Below are positions 47,341 through 55,598 of a stretch of DNA of 64,000 nucleotides, piece after piece. The DNA is from Aliihoeflea sp. 40Bstr573 (lineage in GTDB: Bacteria > Pseudomonadota > Alphaproteobacteria > Rhizobiales > Rhizobiaceae): positions 1 to 64,000 of the forward strand of contig NZ_JAAAMH010000002.1 of NCBI RefSeq assembly GCF_024105655.1, given 5' to 3'. Made by a program: the position numbers and the translations under genes. Below the pieces are notes generated by a model. That model did not search any database, was not told the DNA's origin, and was given only the letters and a program-made list of their open reading frames with translations. Position 1 is the stretch's first letter, and every line of letters begins with the position of its first letter.

Positions 47341-48468
47341 ATGCAGTTCATCGATCTCGGCGCCCAGCGCGACCGCATTGCCGACCGTCTCAAGACCGCC
47401 ATCGACAAGGTCGTCGCCGAGGGGCGCTACATTCTCGGCCCCGAGGTCGGCGAATTCGAGCAGCGGCTGGCCGATTATGTCGGCGTCGATCACGTGGTCG
47501 CCTGCGCCAACGGCACCGACGCGCTTCTCCTGCCGCTCTACGCCTCCGGCATCGGGCCGGGCGACGCGGTCTTCGTGCCGAGCTTCACCTTCGCCGCGAC
47601 GGCCGAAGTCGTCGCGCTCGCCAAGGCCGAGCCGATCTTCGTCGACGTCGATCCCGACACCTACAATATCGACATCGCCAGCCTCGAAGCCGCGATCGGC
47701 ATGGTGAAATCCGAAGGACGCCTGACGCCGAAGGCGATCATCCCGGTCGACCTCTTTGGCCTTGCCGCCGATTACGATGCGATCGACGCCATTGCCAAAC
47801 GCGAAAACCTCCTCGTCATCGAAGACGCCGCGCAGTCGATCGGCGGCATCCGGAACGGGACGAAATGCGGCGCGTTCGGCCATGTCGGCTCGACCAGCTT
47901 CTATCCCGCCAAGCCGCTTGGCTGCTATGGCGACGGCGGCGCGATGTTCACCAACGACGCGGCCTTCGCCGAGAAGCTTCGCTCCTTCGCGTTCCACGGC
48001 AAGGGCGAGACGCAATACGACAACGTCCATATCGGCGTGAACTCGCGCCTCGACACGATCCAGGCCTCGATCCTGATCGAAAAGCTCGCCATCCTCGAAG
48101 ACGAGATGGAAGCGCGCGACCGCATCGCGCGTCGCTACAACGATGCGCTCGGCGATGTCGTCAAGGTCCCGCATCTGCCGGAGGGCAACCGTTCGGCCTG
48201 GGCACAGTTCGCCATCGAGCATTCGGCCCGCGACGGCCTCAAGGCGCATCTCCAGTCAGACGGCATTCCTTCGGTCATCTACTACGTGAAGCCGCTCCAC
48301 CTGCAGGCCGCCTACAAGCACTTCCCCCGCACGCCTGCCGGCCTGCCGGTTTCCGAGGGCCTGTCGTCGCGCATCCTCTGCCTTCCGATGCACCCCTATC
48401 TGTCGGAAGCCGATCAGGACAAGATCATCCAGTCGATCCGCAATTTCGTCAAGCGCAACGCGGAGTAG
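47341..48468 (+). CDS. DegT/DnrJ/EryC1/StrS sugar aminotransferase
   Basis: A 375-residue PLP-dependent aminotransferase that adds an amino group to a nucleotide-linked keto-sugar. PLP Lys is K191 in FYPAKPLGCYGDGGAM; other signatures are FVPSFTFAATAEVV, VIEDAAQSIGG and NSRLDTIQASIL. It most resembles the WbpE/DegT group that makes aminosugars for lipopolysaccharide or other glycans. ATG 47341 is used; a TTG four codons earlier is possible. The pathway partners are not adjacent, although galE, glmU and pgm nearby supply sugar nucleotides. Confidence 0.9.
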   Translation: MQFIDLGAQRDRIADRLKTAIDKVVAEGRYILGPEVGEFEQRLADYVGVDHVVACANGTDALLLPLYASGIGPGDAVFVPSFTFAATAEVVALAKAEPIFVDVDPDTYNIDIASLEAAIGMVKSEGRLTPKAIIPVDLFGLAADYDAIDAIAKRENLLVIEDAAQSIGGIRNGTKCGAFGHVGSTSFYPAKPLGCYGDGGAMFTNDAAFAEKLRSFAFHGKGETQYDNVHIGVNSRLDTIQASILIEKLAILEDEMEARDRIARRYNDALGDVVKVPHLPEGNRSAWAQFAIEHSARDGLKAHLQSDGIPSVIYYVKPLHLQAAYKHFPRTPAGLPVSEGLSSRILCLPMHPYLSEADQDKIIQSIRNFVKRNAE

Positions 48469-48506
48469 AGAAGTGGCCGGCTTGAGCAAGCCGACTCTTT
48501 CCATCG

Positions 48507-48652
48507 GACCCCCACCCTCTATCCTCCCCACAAGGGGGAGGGGATTCGTCAGCGTCGCATTCTTCCTTCAATCCGGGTGCAAGGCTGACTGTCAGATCGC
48601 GACGCGTATGCCCTCCCTCCCCCTTGTGGGGAGGGATTAAGGGGTGGGGGTC
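48507..48652. repeat. Palindromic intergenic element, copy 3
   Basis: A 146-bp element between the convergent aminotransferase and cysQ genes. Its ends are GACCCCCACCCTCTATCC and GGGATTAAGGGGTGGGGGTC, close to copies 1 and 2, and the inner TCCCCACAAGGGGGAGGG-type half-palindromes are conserved. The centre (about 60 bp) is not shared beyond a short CAGCGT next to the left arm. Confidence 0.85.
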
Positions 48653-48676
48653 CCCTTCGCAAAAACCACCCGGCCC

Positions 48677-49486
48677 TTACCCCTCCAGATCCACCCCACA
48701 ATCCGAGATGAACCACGGATTGGCAAACGCAGCCGCCTCCGGCTTGCCGAAGCAGCCATACCTCAGCGCCTCGCCGTCGAGCGTGCGCGTGCGCCCGCCC
48801 GCAGCGCGCAACACCGCGTCGCCCGCCGCCGTGTCCCATTGCATCGTCGGCCCGAAGCGCGGGTAGAAATCCGCATTGCCGCTCGCGATCAGGCAGAATT
48901 TGAGCGATGAGCCGACCGACACGATCTCGGCCTGCGGCAGCTTTGCCAGATAGTCGTTCGTCTCGATCGTGCGGTGCGAGCGGCTGGCCACCACCAGCGG
49001 CGTCGGTCCCGGCCTTTGCGTGCGGGTTTCGCGCCGCCCAGCGATCTCGTGCCTATCGGTCGTGCGCGCCATCTCGCATCGGCCCGGCCGACCGAGATAG
49101 AGCTGATGGCGCGCCGGCGCATAGACAACGCCGAGGACCGGCTCGCCATCGACGACGAGCCCGATATTGACGGTGAAGTCCTCCGAGCGGTTGACGAATT
49201 CACGCGTGCCGTCGAGCGGATCGACGAGGAAGAACATGCTTCCGAGCTCGGCGGGCATCAGACCCGCGCTCACCTCTTCCTCGGCGACGATCGGAATGTG
49301 TGGAAAATCGCGCCGCAGGCCTTCCAGAATGATGCGCTCGGCCTCGCGGTCGGCCCAGGTCACCGGGCTGTCGTCTCTCTTGGTCTCGACCGCGCAGCCG
49401 CCGTTATAGGCATCCATCACGATCCGTCCCGCGGCCAGCGCCAAAGGTTCGAGCTGCGTCAGTGCCTCGCCATAGTCCATCTTCAT
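48677..49486 (-). CDS. cysQ: 3'(2'),5'-bisphosphate nucleotidase
   Basis: A 269-residue Li-sensitive inositol-monophosphatase-fold phosphatase that degrades PAP from sulfate activation. Metal motifs are AEEEVSAG, VDPLDGTREFVN and the C-terminal MQWDTAAGDAVLRAAGG. The CysQ assignment over inositol monophosphatase rests on the GTREFV and MQWDTAAGD wording and on length. Start at 49486 (MKMDYGEAL). Cytoplasmic. Confidence 0.9.
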   Translation of the reverse strand: MKMDYGEALTQLEPLALAAGRIVMDAYNGGCAVETKRDDSPVTWADREAERIILEGLRRDFPHIPIVAEEEVSAGLMPAELGSMFFLVDPLDGTREFVNRSEDFTVNIGLVVDGEPVLGVVYAPARHQLYLGRPGRCEMARTTDRHEIAGRRETRTQRPGPTPLVVASRSHRTIETNDYLAKLPQAEIVSVGSSLKFCLIASGNADFYPRFGPTMQWDTAAGDAVLRAAGGRTRTLDGEALRYGCFGKPEAAAFANPWFISDCGVDLEG

Positions 49487-49672
49487 TCAGCGCCCGCCAG
49501 TCTCGCGCGTCCCTTCGTCGGTCCTAGCAGATAATTCCAGACGCATCGCCCCAATCGCAAGCTGCGTGAGCCGAAAATGGCAGGCTTTGAAAATCGGAGC
49601 GGAGCGGGCATTCGGTAAGTGAGCACCGGAAGCGGAAAAGACTGCCATTTTCAGGCCGCTTAGGGGCGGTTC

Positions 49673-50662
49673 CTAGGCGACGTTGAGGTGGCGCAGATGC
49701 TCTTCCCACTGCACCGCGTGGGCGACGATGGTTTCGAGGTCGGCGTGGCTTGGCTGCCAGCCTAGCTCGGCGTTGGCGCGTGAGGGGTCGGCAACGATGG
49801 AAACGGCATCGCCGGCGCGGCGCGGGCCGGTGCGGACCTCGAAGTCGCGGCCGACCACGCGCTTGACCGCGTCGATCACCTCAAACACCGAATAGCCCGT
49901 GCCATAGCCGCAATTGGCCGTCAGGTTCCCGCCGCCTGCCCGCAGGCGCGCAAGCGCAAGCGCATGGGCGTCGACAAGGTCGCTGACATGAATGTAGTCG
50001 CGCACGCAGGTCCCATCCGGCGTCGGATAGTCGGTGCCGTAGACGTCCATTCCTGCGCGTTTGCCGGTCGCCGCTTCCGCCGCAACCTTTATCAGATGCG
50101 TCGCGCCCTTGGTCGACTGTCCTGTCCGCAGGCCCGGATCGGCGCCCGCGACGTTGAAATAGCGCAGAACCGTATAGCCCAGTTCATGCGCGGCGGCCGT
50201 GTCACGCAGCATGATCTCAGTCATCAGCTTGGAGGTGCCGTAGGGCGATTCCGGCTTCAGTTCGGCGCTTTCCCTCACCGGCGAGGCGGCGGGCGTGCCG
50301 TAGACGGCAGCGGTCGAGGATAAGATGAAATGCGGCACGGCCGAGCGCACCGCGCTTTCGATCAGCGCGCGCGATTTGACCGTGTTGTTCTGGTAATAGC
50401 CAAGCGGATCGGCGACAGAATCCGGCACGACGATCGAGCCTGCGAAATGGATGATCGCATCGACATTGCGCCGCTTGATCGTGGACTCCACCAGTTCCTG
50501 GTTGGCGATGTCACCGACGACGAGCTCGGCTTCCGCCGGCACCGCCCAGTGAAACCCGGTCGACAGCCGGTCGAGCACGACCACCTCCTCGCCCTGGTCG
50601 AGCAGGCGCCACACCATGTGCGATCCGATATAGCCGGCGCCGCCGGTCACGAGAACGGTCAT
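49673..50662 (-). CDS. galE: UDP-glucose 4-epimerase
   Basis: The 329-residue extended SDR interconverts UDP-glucose and UDP-galactose. NAD motif VTGGAGYIGSHM, catalytic SSTAAVYG and YGTSK (Y-x-x-x-K), and family segments YYQNNTVKSRALIE and RYFNVAGADP. ATG 50662 has CGAGG 6-7 nt upstream. The frame stays open far upstream only because it runs antisense to glmU. With pgm it feeds galactose units into exopolysaccharide or lipopolysaccharide. Confidence 0.95.
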   Translation of the reverse strand: MTVLVTGGAGYIGSHMVWRLLDQGEEVVVLDRLSTGFHWAVPAEAELVVGDIANQELVESTIKRRNVDAIIHFAGSIVVPDSVADPLGYYQNNTVKSRALIESAVRSAVPHFILSSTAAVYGTPAASPVRESAELKPESPYGTSKLMTEIMLRDTAAAHELGYTVLRYFNVAGADPGLRTGQSTKGATHLIKVAAEAATGKRAGMDVYGTDYPTPDGTCVRDYIHVSDLVDAHALALARLRAGGGNLTANCGYGTGYSVFEVIDAVKRVVGRDFEVRTGPRRAGDAVSIVADPSRANAELGWQPSHADLETIVAHAVQWEEHLRHLNVA

Positions 50663-50797
50663 CAGAAGCCTCGGGTTTCCTACTGAAATCACCATAGCCG
50701 AGGGGCGCTTACCATAGCGTGAAGCAATTTGCCCGGCTTGGCGGGAAAGGTGTCGGGGTGCTAGGTCGTGTCGACCGATCAGCCTTGAGAGATTCCG

Positions 50798-52165
50798 ATG
50801 ACCGAACGTAGCTGCCTTGCGATCGTGCTCGCCGCCGGCGAAGGCACCAGGATGAAGAGCGCGAAGCCGAAGGTGCTGCACGAGGTGGCCGGCCTGCCGC
50901 TCGTGTGCCATGCCGCACGCGCTGCGCAGGCAGCCGGACAGGCCGATCTCGCCATCGTTGCAGGCCGCCAATCGGACGAGGTGCTCAAGGCCGCGGCAAG
51001 GGTCGCGCCGTCGGCCCGGCTCTATCTCCAGCATGAGCGCCTCGGCACCGCCCACGCCGTCCTCGCCGCTCGCGAGGCGATCGCGGAAGGCCATGACGAC
51101 ATTCTCGTCCTCTTCGCCGATACACCGCTCGTCGAGCCGCAGGACATCGCGTTCCTGCGCAGCGGCCTTGCCGACGGCGCCGCCGTCGTCGTGATGGGCT
51201 TTTACGCCGCCGACCCCACGGGATACGGCCGCCTGCTGACCGAGGGCGACCGCCTCGTCGCGATCCGCGAGGACAAGGACTGCACACAGGCCGAGCGCGC
51301 CGTCACCTTTTGCAATGGCGGGCTGATGGCGATCGCCGGCGAGCACGCGCTGTCCCTCCTCGAGGCCGTCGGCAACGACAATGCCAAGGGCGAATACTAC
51401 CTCACCGACATCGTCGAGGTCGCCGCCGCGCGCGGGCTTGCCGTCGTCGCCACCACCGCCGAGGAGGAGAGTGTCCTGGGCGTCAACACTGGCGTGCAGC
51501 TCGCCGAGGCCGAAGGCGTCTGGCAGGCGCGCAAGCGTCGCGAAATGATGCTGGCCGGCGTCACGCTCGTCGCCCCCGAAACGGTGCACTTTTCGCACGA
51601 TACGCAGATCGGCTCCGATACGATCGTCGAGCCCAACGTCGTCTTCGGACCGGGCGTGTCGGTCGGCGCGAACGTCACCATCCATTCCTTCTCGCATCTG
51701 GAAGGTGCAATCGTCGCCGACCATGCCGAGATCGGCCCCTTCGCGCGGCTGCGCCCCGGCGCGCGGCTCGCAGACAAGGTCAAGGTCGGCAATTTCTGCG
51801 AAGTCAAGAACGCCGACGTCGCGACCGGCGCCAAGATCAACCACCTCTCCTATATCGGCGACGCCAAGGTGGGCGCGGGCGCGAACATCGGCGCCGGCAC
51901 GATCACCTGCAACTATGACGGTTTCCTCAAGCATCTCACACAGATCGGCGCGGGTGCCTTCGTCGGCTCCAACTCGGCCCTCGTCGCCCCGGTCACCATT
52001 GCAGACGGCGCCTATGTCGCCTCGGGCAGCGTCATCACGCAGGACGTGCCCGCCGGGGCACTGGCCTTCGGCCGCGCCCGCCAGGAAAACAAGGATGGCC
52101 TCGGCACCAAGCTGCGCGAAAAGCTGAAGGCACAGAAGGAAGCGCGGGCGGCCCCCAAGGGCTAG
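50798..52165 (+). CDS. glmU: Bifunctional GlcN-1-P acetyltransferase / GlcNAc-1-P uridyltransferase
   Basis: The 455-residue enzyme makes UDP-GlcNAc for peptidoglycan and lipid A. The N-terminal Rossmann domain has [20 protein letters not shown] and FADTPLV; the C-terminal left-handed beta-helix (about 250-450) has hexapeptide repeats ending in [20 protein letters not shown] and [15 protein letters not shown]. It is divergent from galE and followed by a terminator and tRNA-Lys. glmS, often next to glmU, is not in the window. Confidence 0.97.
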   Translation: MTERSCLAIVLAAGEGTRMKSAKPKVLHEVAGLPLVCHAARAAQAAGQADLAIVAGRQSDEVLKAAARVAPSARLYLQHERLGTAHAVLAAREAIAEGHDDILVLFADTPLVEPQDIAFLRSGLADGAAVVVMGFYAADPTGYGRLLTEGDRLVAIREDKDCTQAERAVTFCNGGLMAIAGEHALSLLEAVGNDNAKGEYYLTDIVEVAAARGLAVVATTAEEESVLGVNTGVQLAEAEGVWQARKRREMMLAGVTLVAPETVHFSHDTQIGSDTIVEPNVVFGPGVSVGANVTIHSFSHLEGAIVADHAEIGPFARLRPGARLADKVKVGNFCEVKNADVATGAKINHLSYIGDAKVGAGANIGAGTITCNYDGFLKHLTQIGAGAFVGSNSALVAPVTIADGAYVASGSVITQDVPAGALAFGRARQENKDGLGTKLREKLKAQKEARAAPKG

Positions 52166-52188
52166 GTACCCGCCCCTCCCAGCACCCC

Positions 52189-52226
52189 CGCCCTGCGCGC
52201 GATTGCCCCATCGGCAGGGCGTTTTT
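52189..52226 (+). terminator. Rho-independent terminator of glmU
   Basis: CGCCCTGC (52189-52196) pairs with GCAGGGCG (52214-52221), loop 17 nt, followed by TTTTT (52222-52226). It starts 24 bp after the glmU stop. Confidence 0.7.
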
Positions 52227-52294
52227 GCAGTTGACCGCCCTGCCCCCTCTCCCTATGTTCCGCCGCAATTTCCGAGCCGCTACGGCCCTTGGAA

Positions 52295-52370
<76 letters not shown>

Positions 52371-52450
52371 CCGCCAAACCCTTACGGCGCAAGGCTTTCA
52401 GCAATTTTCGACATGAGAACGCAGCGGGAACATACGACATAGATTTGTCG

Positions 52451-52474
52451 CGTACGACAAAACTTTGTCGTACG
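52451..52474. promoter_or_regulatory. 24-bp perfect palindrome
   Basis: CGTACGACAAA (52451-52461), AC, TTTGTCGTACG (52464-52474). Further half-sites TACGACA and TTTGTCG lie just left (about 52433-52450), so the half-site occurs four times in about 45 bp. It looks like a repressor operator or site-specific recombination core 80 bp beyond tRNA-Lys. No regulator gene is adjacent. Confidence 0.5.
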
Positions 52475-52481
52475 GCGTTCC

Positions 52482-52683
52482 TCACACGTTCTTCCGGCAC
52501 GCGCCGGCGAGCTTCTGGCCGCTGCGGATCGCGTCGCCCATGAGATGGAGGAGCGCCACGGCGTAGTTCGCGCAACTCGCCATCCTCGGCCGTCTCGCCG
52601 ATGAAACGCAGCGCCGTCACAAGCCCCTCCAGGTCGGCCAGCTTCGCTTCGACTGCACAGGTCGCGCAGGATGAATCCGCCAT
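52482..52683 (-). pseudogene. Frameshifted small gene
   Basis: From ATG 52683 the first half reads MADSSCATCAVEAKLADLEG and on to ALRFIGETAEDGELRE. A shift of frame near 52575 then gives ANYAVALLHLMGDAIRSGQK followed by LAGACRKNV and a TGA at 52482. Both halves have coherent helical, protein-like sequence, so this is probably one ~66-residue protein broken by a frameshift. The unshifted frame runs antisense through tRNA-Lys. No family recognised. Confidence 0.5.
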
Positions 52684-52727
52684 TCGTACCTCCCGTTTGC
52701 TCGCCCCGCCGGGAGCCTAGCCAAACG

Positions 52728-53930
52728 TTAGCGACCGCACCAAGACTGATCATAGGGAACCAAATGCTGGTGCACCGACTGTCCATTGTGATGCACTGGC
52801 ATTTCGTGCCCTCCCTGCCGGCAGGCCTGTACCGCTTCGACCCATGGTTGCAGACCCTCCTGTCCGCGCTGATAGTGTGTCCACGTGACCGGCACGGCCG
52901 TCAGCAGAACCGCCGCACTGGCTGTCATCGCAATCGCTTTTCGGCTGGCCAGCAGCCAAACCAGCATCCACGCCATTAGCACGAGGGGCAGGAAGAAGTA
53001 GCGCGGGCCATTGCCGACCGGTGACATGATCTCGATAGGCGCGCGCAGGACTGCGCTTGCGATTGCTGCCCACACCATCAACCCTGTCAGCAAGTAATAG
53101 AACTGATCTTCGCGCGGGAGAACGGCCAGCCCAGAAGCCAGGACGACACAAACTCCAAGGCCCAGCCAAAGGGCGTGCGGATGGGCCGCAAAGGCTGTCC
53201 ACCCGGCAAAAAACACGGAAATCGTAGGCAGAACGTCAGCCAATGCAAAGCTTTCCGTCTGGGCCGGGTCGCCCAGCAATATGAAATAGAGCTGCACGAT
53301 GGAGACGGCAGCGACGACGGCCAACGCAATCGCATCCTCGCGTGCTCGGGTGTAGGCCAGCCTCAGCCCGAAAAGCGGCAGGAGGACAATTGCCATGGGC
53401 GATGAAAACCCGCCTATGACGATGAAGACATTCCGCCAAATCGGAGCCGCTGCTGGTGTCCAGATCAGCGCCAGGAAAAGCAGCGTTGTCGTCCACCAAA
53501 AGGTATACTGCGGCAGGACGTAGACCTCGGGGTCCATAGGCAGAAACACCATGAGCGCCGCGCAAAGAGCGGGCCAACGCAGCATTGTCGGGGCAACCGC
53601 TACCGCCGCCACGCAGGCGGCCTGGGCGAAAACACCAAGTGCCGTCGAGATGGTCGGATAGTATTCCAGCGGCCCTTGCAGCGAGAGCCATGTAATCATC
53701 CGCGACGGAATGATGAGATAGCCGTTAACCGGCTCGAAGATGGAAAAAAACCCGCCTTGGATGATCTGCGGGATGACGAAAATGCCGTCCTCGTTCCAGA
53801 CTTCCGGGTTCATGATTTGATCCGGCCTGCGCAGGGCAATCAACGCACCAGCCCAAATCATGGCAGCGGCGAACAAAAACGTCCCTAGCGCGACCCTTTC
53901 GCGCGGTAAACTTGCAGGCAGTGCGACCAT
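52728..53930 (-). CDS. Polytopic membrane protein of unknown function
   Basis: A 400-residue protein with about ten hydrophobic segments. The N-terminal part after helix 1 has the loop NPEVWNEDGIFVIPQIIQGG with acidic residues (E-D), a pattern seen in the first periplasmic loop of GT-C-type glycosyltransferases, followed by RYFFLPLVLMAWMLVWLLASR near the end. The C-terminal tail is hydrophilic. It could be a lipid-linked sugar transferase or O-unit-related protein; the evidence is only topological. It lies in the mosaic stretch after tRNA-Lys, with GC a little lower than neighbours. Confidence 0.7.
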   Translation of the reverse strand: MVALPASLPRERVALGTFLFAAAMIWAGALIALRRPDQIMNPEVWNEDGIFVIPQIIQGGFFSIFEPVNGYLIIPSRMITWLSLQGPLEYYPTISTALGVFAQAACVAAVAVAPTMLRWPALCAALMVFLPMDPEVYVLPQYTFWWTTTLLFLALIWTPAAAPIWRNVFIVIGGFSSPMAIVLLPLFGLRLAYTRAREDAIALAVVAAVSIVQLYFILLGDPAQTESFALADVLPTISVFFAGWTAFAAHPHALWLGLGVCVVLASGLAVLPREDQFYYLLTGLMVWAAIASAVLRAPIEIMSPVGNGPRYFFLPLVLMAWMLVWLLASRKAIAMTASAAVLLTAVPVTWTHYQRGQEGLQPWVEAVQACRQGGHEMPVHHNGQSVHQHLVPYDQSWCGR

Positions 53931-53979
53931 GACAACCCCCGTCTGTCATGTTGCTACCTACGCGTGCGCCTTCTGCAAT

Positions 53980-53997
53980 GCAATCCTCAATTGACCC
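53980..53997. repeat. Direct repeat, left copy
   Basis: GCAATCCTCAATTGACCC is repeated exactly at 54723-54740, and the next ~15 bp are similar (GC-rich, ending CGACCT). The copies bracket the GH108/membrane-protein remnant. Confidence 0.7.
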
Positions 53998-54041
53998 GCG
54001 CCCGCGCGACCTAATCTGGCCTTCTCACCGGAGGCCCGCTC

Positions 54042-54173
54042 ATGCGCGAGAATTTCGTTCCATCCCTTGGCTTCACGCTCGGCTTCGAGGGCGGCTATGT
54101 GAACCATCCGGACGATCCGGGCGGGCACACCAACAAGGGCGTCACGCTGACGACGCTGCGGCGCTTTCGGCCT
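54042..54173 (+). pseudogene. Truncated GH108 endolysin (N-terminal fragment)
   Basis: About 44 codons from ATG 54042 (RENFVPSLGFTLGFEGGYVN, then HPDDPGGHTNKGVTLTTLRR) match the start of glycoside-hydrolase family 108 muramidases, including the catalytic Glu in EGGYVN and the DPGG-TNKG motif. Full-length proteins run to about 170-250 residues; here homology stops at FRPW and the sequence passes into an unrelated membrane-protein remnant. It is a phage- or secretion-type lysozyme relic. Confidence 0.7.
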
Positions 54174-54174
54174 T

Positions 54175-54537
54175 GGCGTCACGCTGATGATTTCGATGGG
54201 ACGATCATCGGAGGCCCTGGAGACCGAACCGGCCTACCGCTATTTCGTCTTCAGCGCGTTGTTGTGAGTGCCAACACTGGCAATCTGTCTGGATATGACC
54301 GGAGCCACGGCCGCGCGCGCGATGGCGCTCGCCTGCCTATGCCTCGTCCTGGCGCAGCCATCGTGGTTCTACTATTTCGCCTCGACCTGGGGCATGCAAC
54401 GGACGGCCGCTACGCTTGCGATCATGGCCGATCAGTCAGATCTCGAAGCGCTCAGGCCAACCTATCCAGTGCCGGAGCATTTAGGCGGTCGCGTGGAAAT
54501 TCTGCGTCAGCAAGGGCTTTCCATCTATTACCGATGA
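54175..54537 (+). pseudogene. C-terminal remnant of a membrane protein, with in-frame stop
   Basis: In one frame the sequence reads GVTLMISMGRSSEALETEPA, YRYFVFSALL, an in-frame TGA (54265-54267), then VPTLAICLDMTGATAARAMA and two helices, ending PEHLGGRVEILRQQGLSIYYR. The RYF-helix-helix-hydrophilic-tail layout parallels the C-terminus of the polytopic protein at 52728-53930. It starts in a 13-bp repeat (GGCGTCACGCTGA at 54138 and 54175) shared with the endolysin fragment. Confidence 0.55.
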
Positions 54538-54726
54538 GATGGTGAAGTGTTGACGGTAGGTGCGAACCGAGTAGACAGCTGCAACTGTCGAGAGAATCAG
54601 GATCAAAAGTAGCGCCGCGCCCTGCCTTCGGCTCACGACTTTTGCTCGCTTGTATACCTCATCTGAAGTGGTGCCTTCCCCCTCGTAGAATTTCTTTCTA
54701 CTACCCAAGCTCCTGTCTTGACGCAA
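54481..54726 (-). CDS. Doubtful 81-residue single-span protein
   Basis: A TTG-initiated frame with a charged N-terminus (SDEVYKRAKVVSRRQG), one helix (AALLLILILSTVAAVYSV) and a polar tail. It overlaps the membrane-protein remnant on the opposite strand and the right direct repeat. It reads like a plausible small membrane protein but has no family and no ATG. It may be a chance frame. Confidence 0.25.
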   Translation of the reverse strand: MRQDRSLGSRKKFYEGEGTTSDEVYKRAKVVSRRQGAALLLILILSTVAAVYSVRTYRQHFTISSVIDGKPLLTQNFHATA

Positions 54727-54740
54727 TCCTCAATTGACCC
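54723..54740. repeat. Direct repeat, right copy
   Basis: GCAATCCTCAATTGACCC, identical to 53980-53997, 743 bp apart. It lies 60 bp from the 3' end of the tetR gene. Confidence 0.7.
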
Positions 54741-54799
54741 CGCCCGCGCCCGACCTTGAATCGGCTCCAGGCGGTGGCACCTCCGCCAAATTCCGCCCC

Positions 54800-55408
54800 T
54801 CACTCCAGTCCGAAGCTGTCGCAGAACCGGTTCACCGCCGCCTCGACCGGCGGGCCGAAATCGTCGGGCGTCGGCACGCAATAGACGAATTTGCGGATGC
54901 CGATATAGACGATCCCGCCATGCAGGTTCCAGATGTCCTCCATCTGCGGCACGCCCTTTTCGCCGGCCGCCTGCTGCATCTCGGCGCACAGCGGCTCGAG
55001 GATCAGCTTTGCCAGATGGCCGAGATAGCGCCGGTTGAGTTCGGCGCCGGCAAGGCCGGAGAACATGAAGATGCGCATCCACTCATAGGTGAAGATCGCG
55101 CCGGTATACTCACGGTAGAAGTGCTTGGCCCGCGCGCGAACCGGTAGCGACCGGTCCGCGATCAGCATCGGCCAGTCGGGCGACAGGCGGTCGAGATAGA
55201 CCCGTTCGAACACGGCCTCCAGAAGGTCCGCCTTCGAAGCGAAATAGGCGTAGAGCAGCGACTGCGTGACGCCGAGTCTTTGCGAGAGCTCGCGCGTTGT
55301 GCCCTCCAGCCCGACCTCGGAAAAGAAGGCCGCCGCCTCATCGACGATCATCTGACGACGCTCGTCGGGCGCGTAACGCTTGCGCTCGCTCGCCCCCTGT
55401 CCCGTCAT
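54800..55408 (-). CDS. TetR/AcrR family regulator
   Basis: The 202-residue repressor has an N-terminal helix-turn-helix (GLEGTTRELSQRLGVTQSLLYAYFASKADLLEAVF) and an all-helical ligand domain (YEWMRIFMFSGLAGAELNRRYL). It is divergent from the molybdenum-hydroxylase/TRAP unit; a GATCATTTGATC palindrome lies 91 bp from its start, so it probably controls that unit and itself. The inducer is unknown. Confidence 0.88.
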   Translation of the reverse strand: MTGQGASERKRYAPDERRQMIVDEAAAFFSEVGLEGTTRELSQRLGVTQSLLYAYFASKADLLEAVFERVYLDRLSPDWPMLIADRSLPVRARAKHFYREYTGAIFTYEWMRIFMFSGLAGAELNRRYLGHLAKLILEPLCAEMQQAAGEKGVPQMEDIWNLHGGIVYIGIRKFVYCVPTPDDFGPPVEAAVNRFCDSFGLE

Positions 55409-55499
55409 GGCGCCCCCTTTTAGCTCTAGCCCTCATAGCGCTGTTCGCCTCGCCCGGCGAAGCGAAAATTTTCCGCTTGCCAAGTCCGAGATCATAATA

Positions 55500-55511
55500 G
55501 ATCATTTGATC
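55500..55511. promoter_or_regulatory. Candidate TetR operator
   Basis: GATCATTTGATC, a perfect GATCA-N2-TGATC palindrome in the 190-bp divergent spacer between tetR and the FAD-subunit gene, flanked by AT-rich DNA (ATAATA, AATAAG). It is 87 bp before the coxM-type start. Confidence 0.45.
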
Positions 55512-55598
55512 AATAAGAGCGCAATGAGGAACCGGCAGCCGCCGGGCGCTTGCAGACGGTCCGGCCGACGAGCTGGACCGTTCGGGAGGAAATCGACT

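Noticed and set aside
47077-48249. 390-codon minus frame across tRNA-Gln and the aminotransferase gene
   Set aside because: Antisense to a clear DegT-family gene and a tRNA; composition is of a GC-rich shadow.
50663-51934. Upstream extension of the galE frame (to 753 codons)
   Set aside because: Runs antisense to glmU; galE has a clear start with the GGAGYIGSH motif at 50662.
52371-55500. Duplicate of the tRNA-Lys 3' end (attachment site)
   Set aside because: Looked for a repeat of the T-arm/acceptor sequence downstream and found none, so no att pair is claimed.
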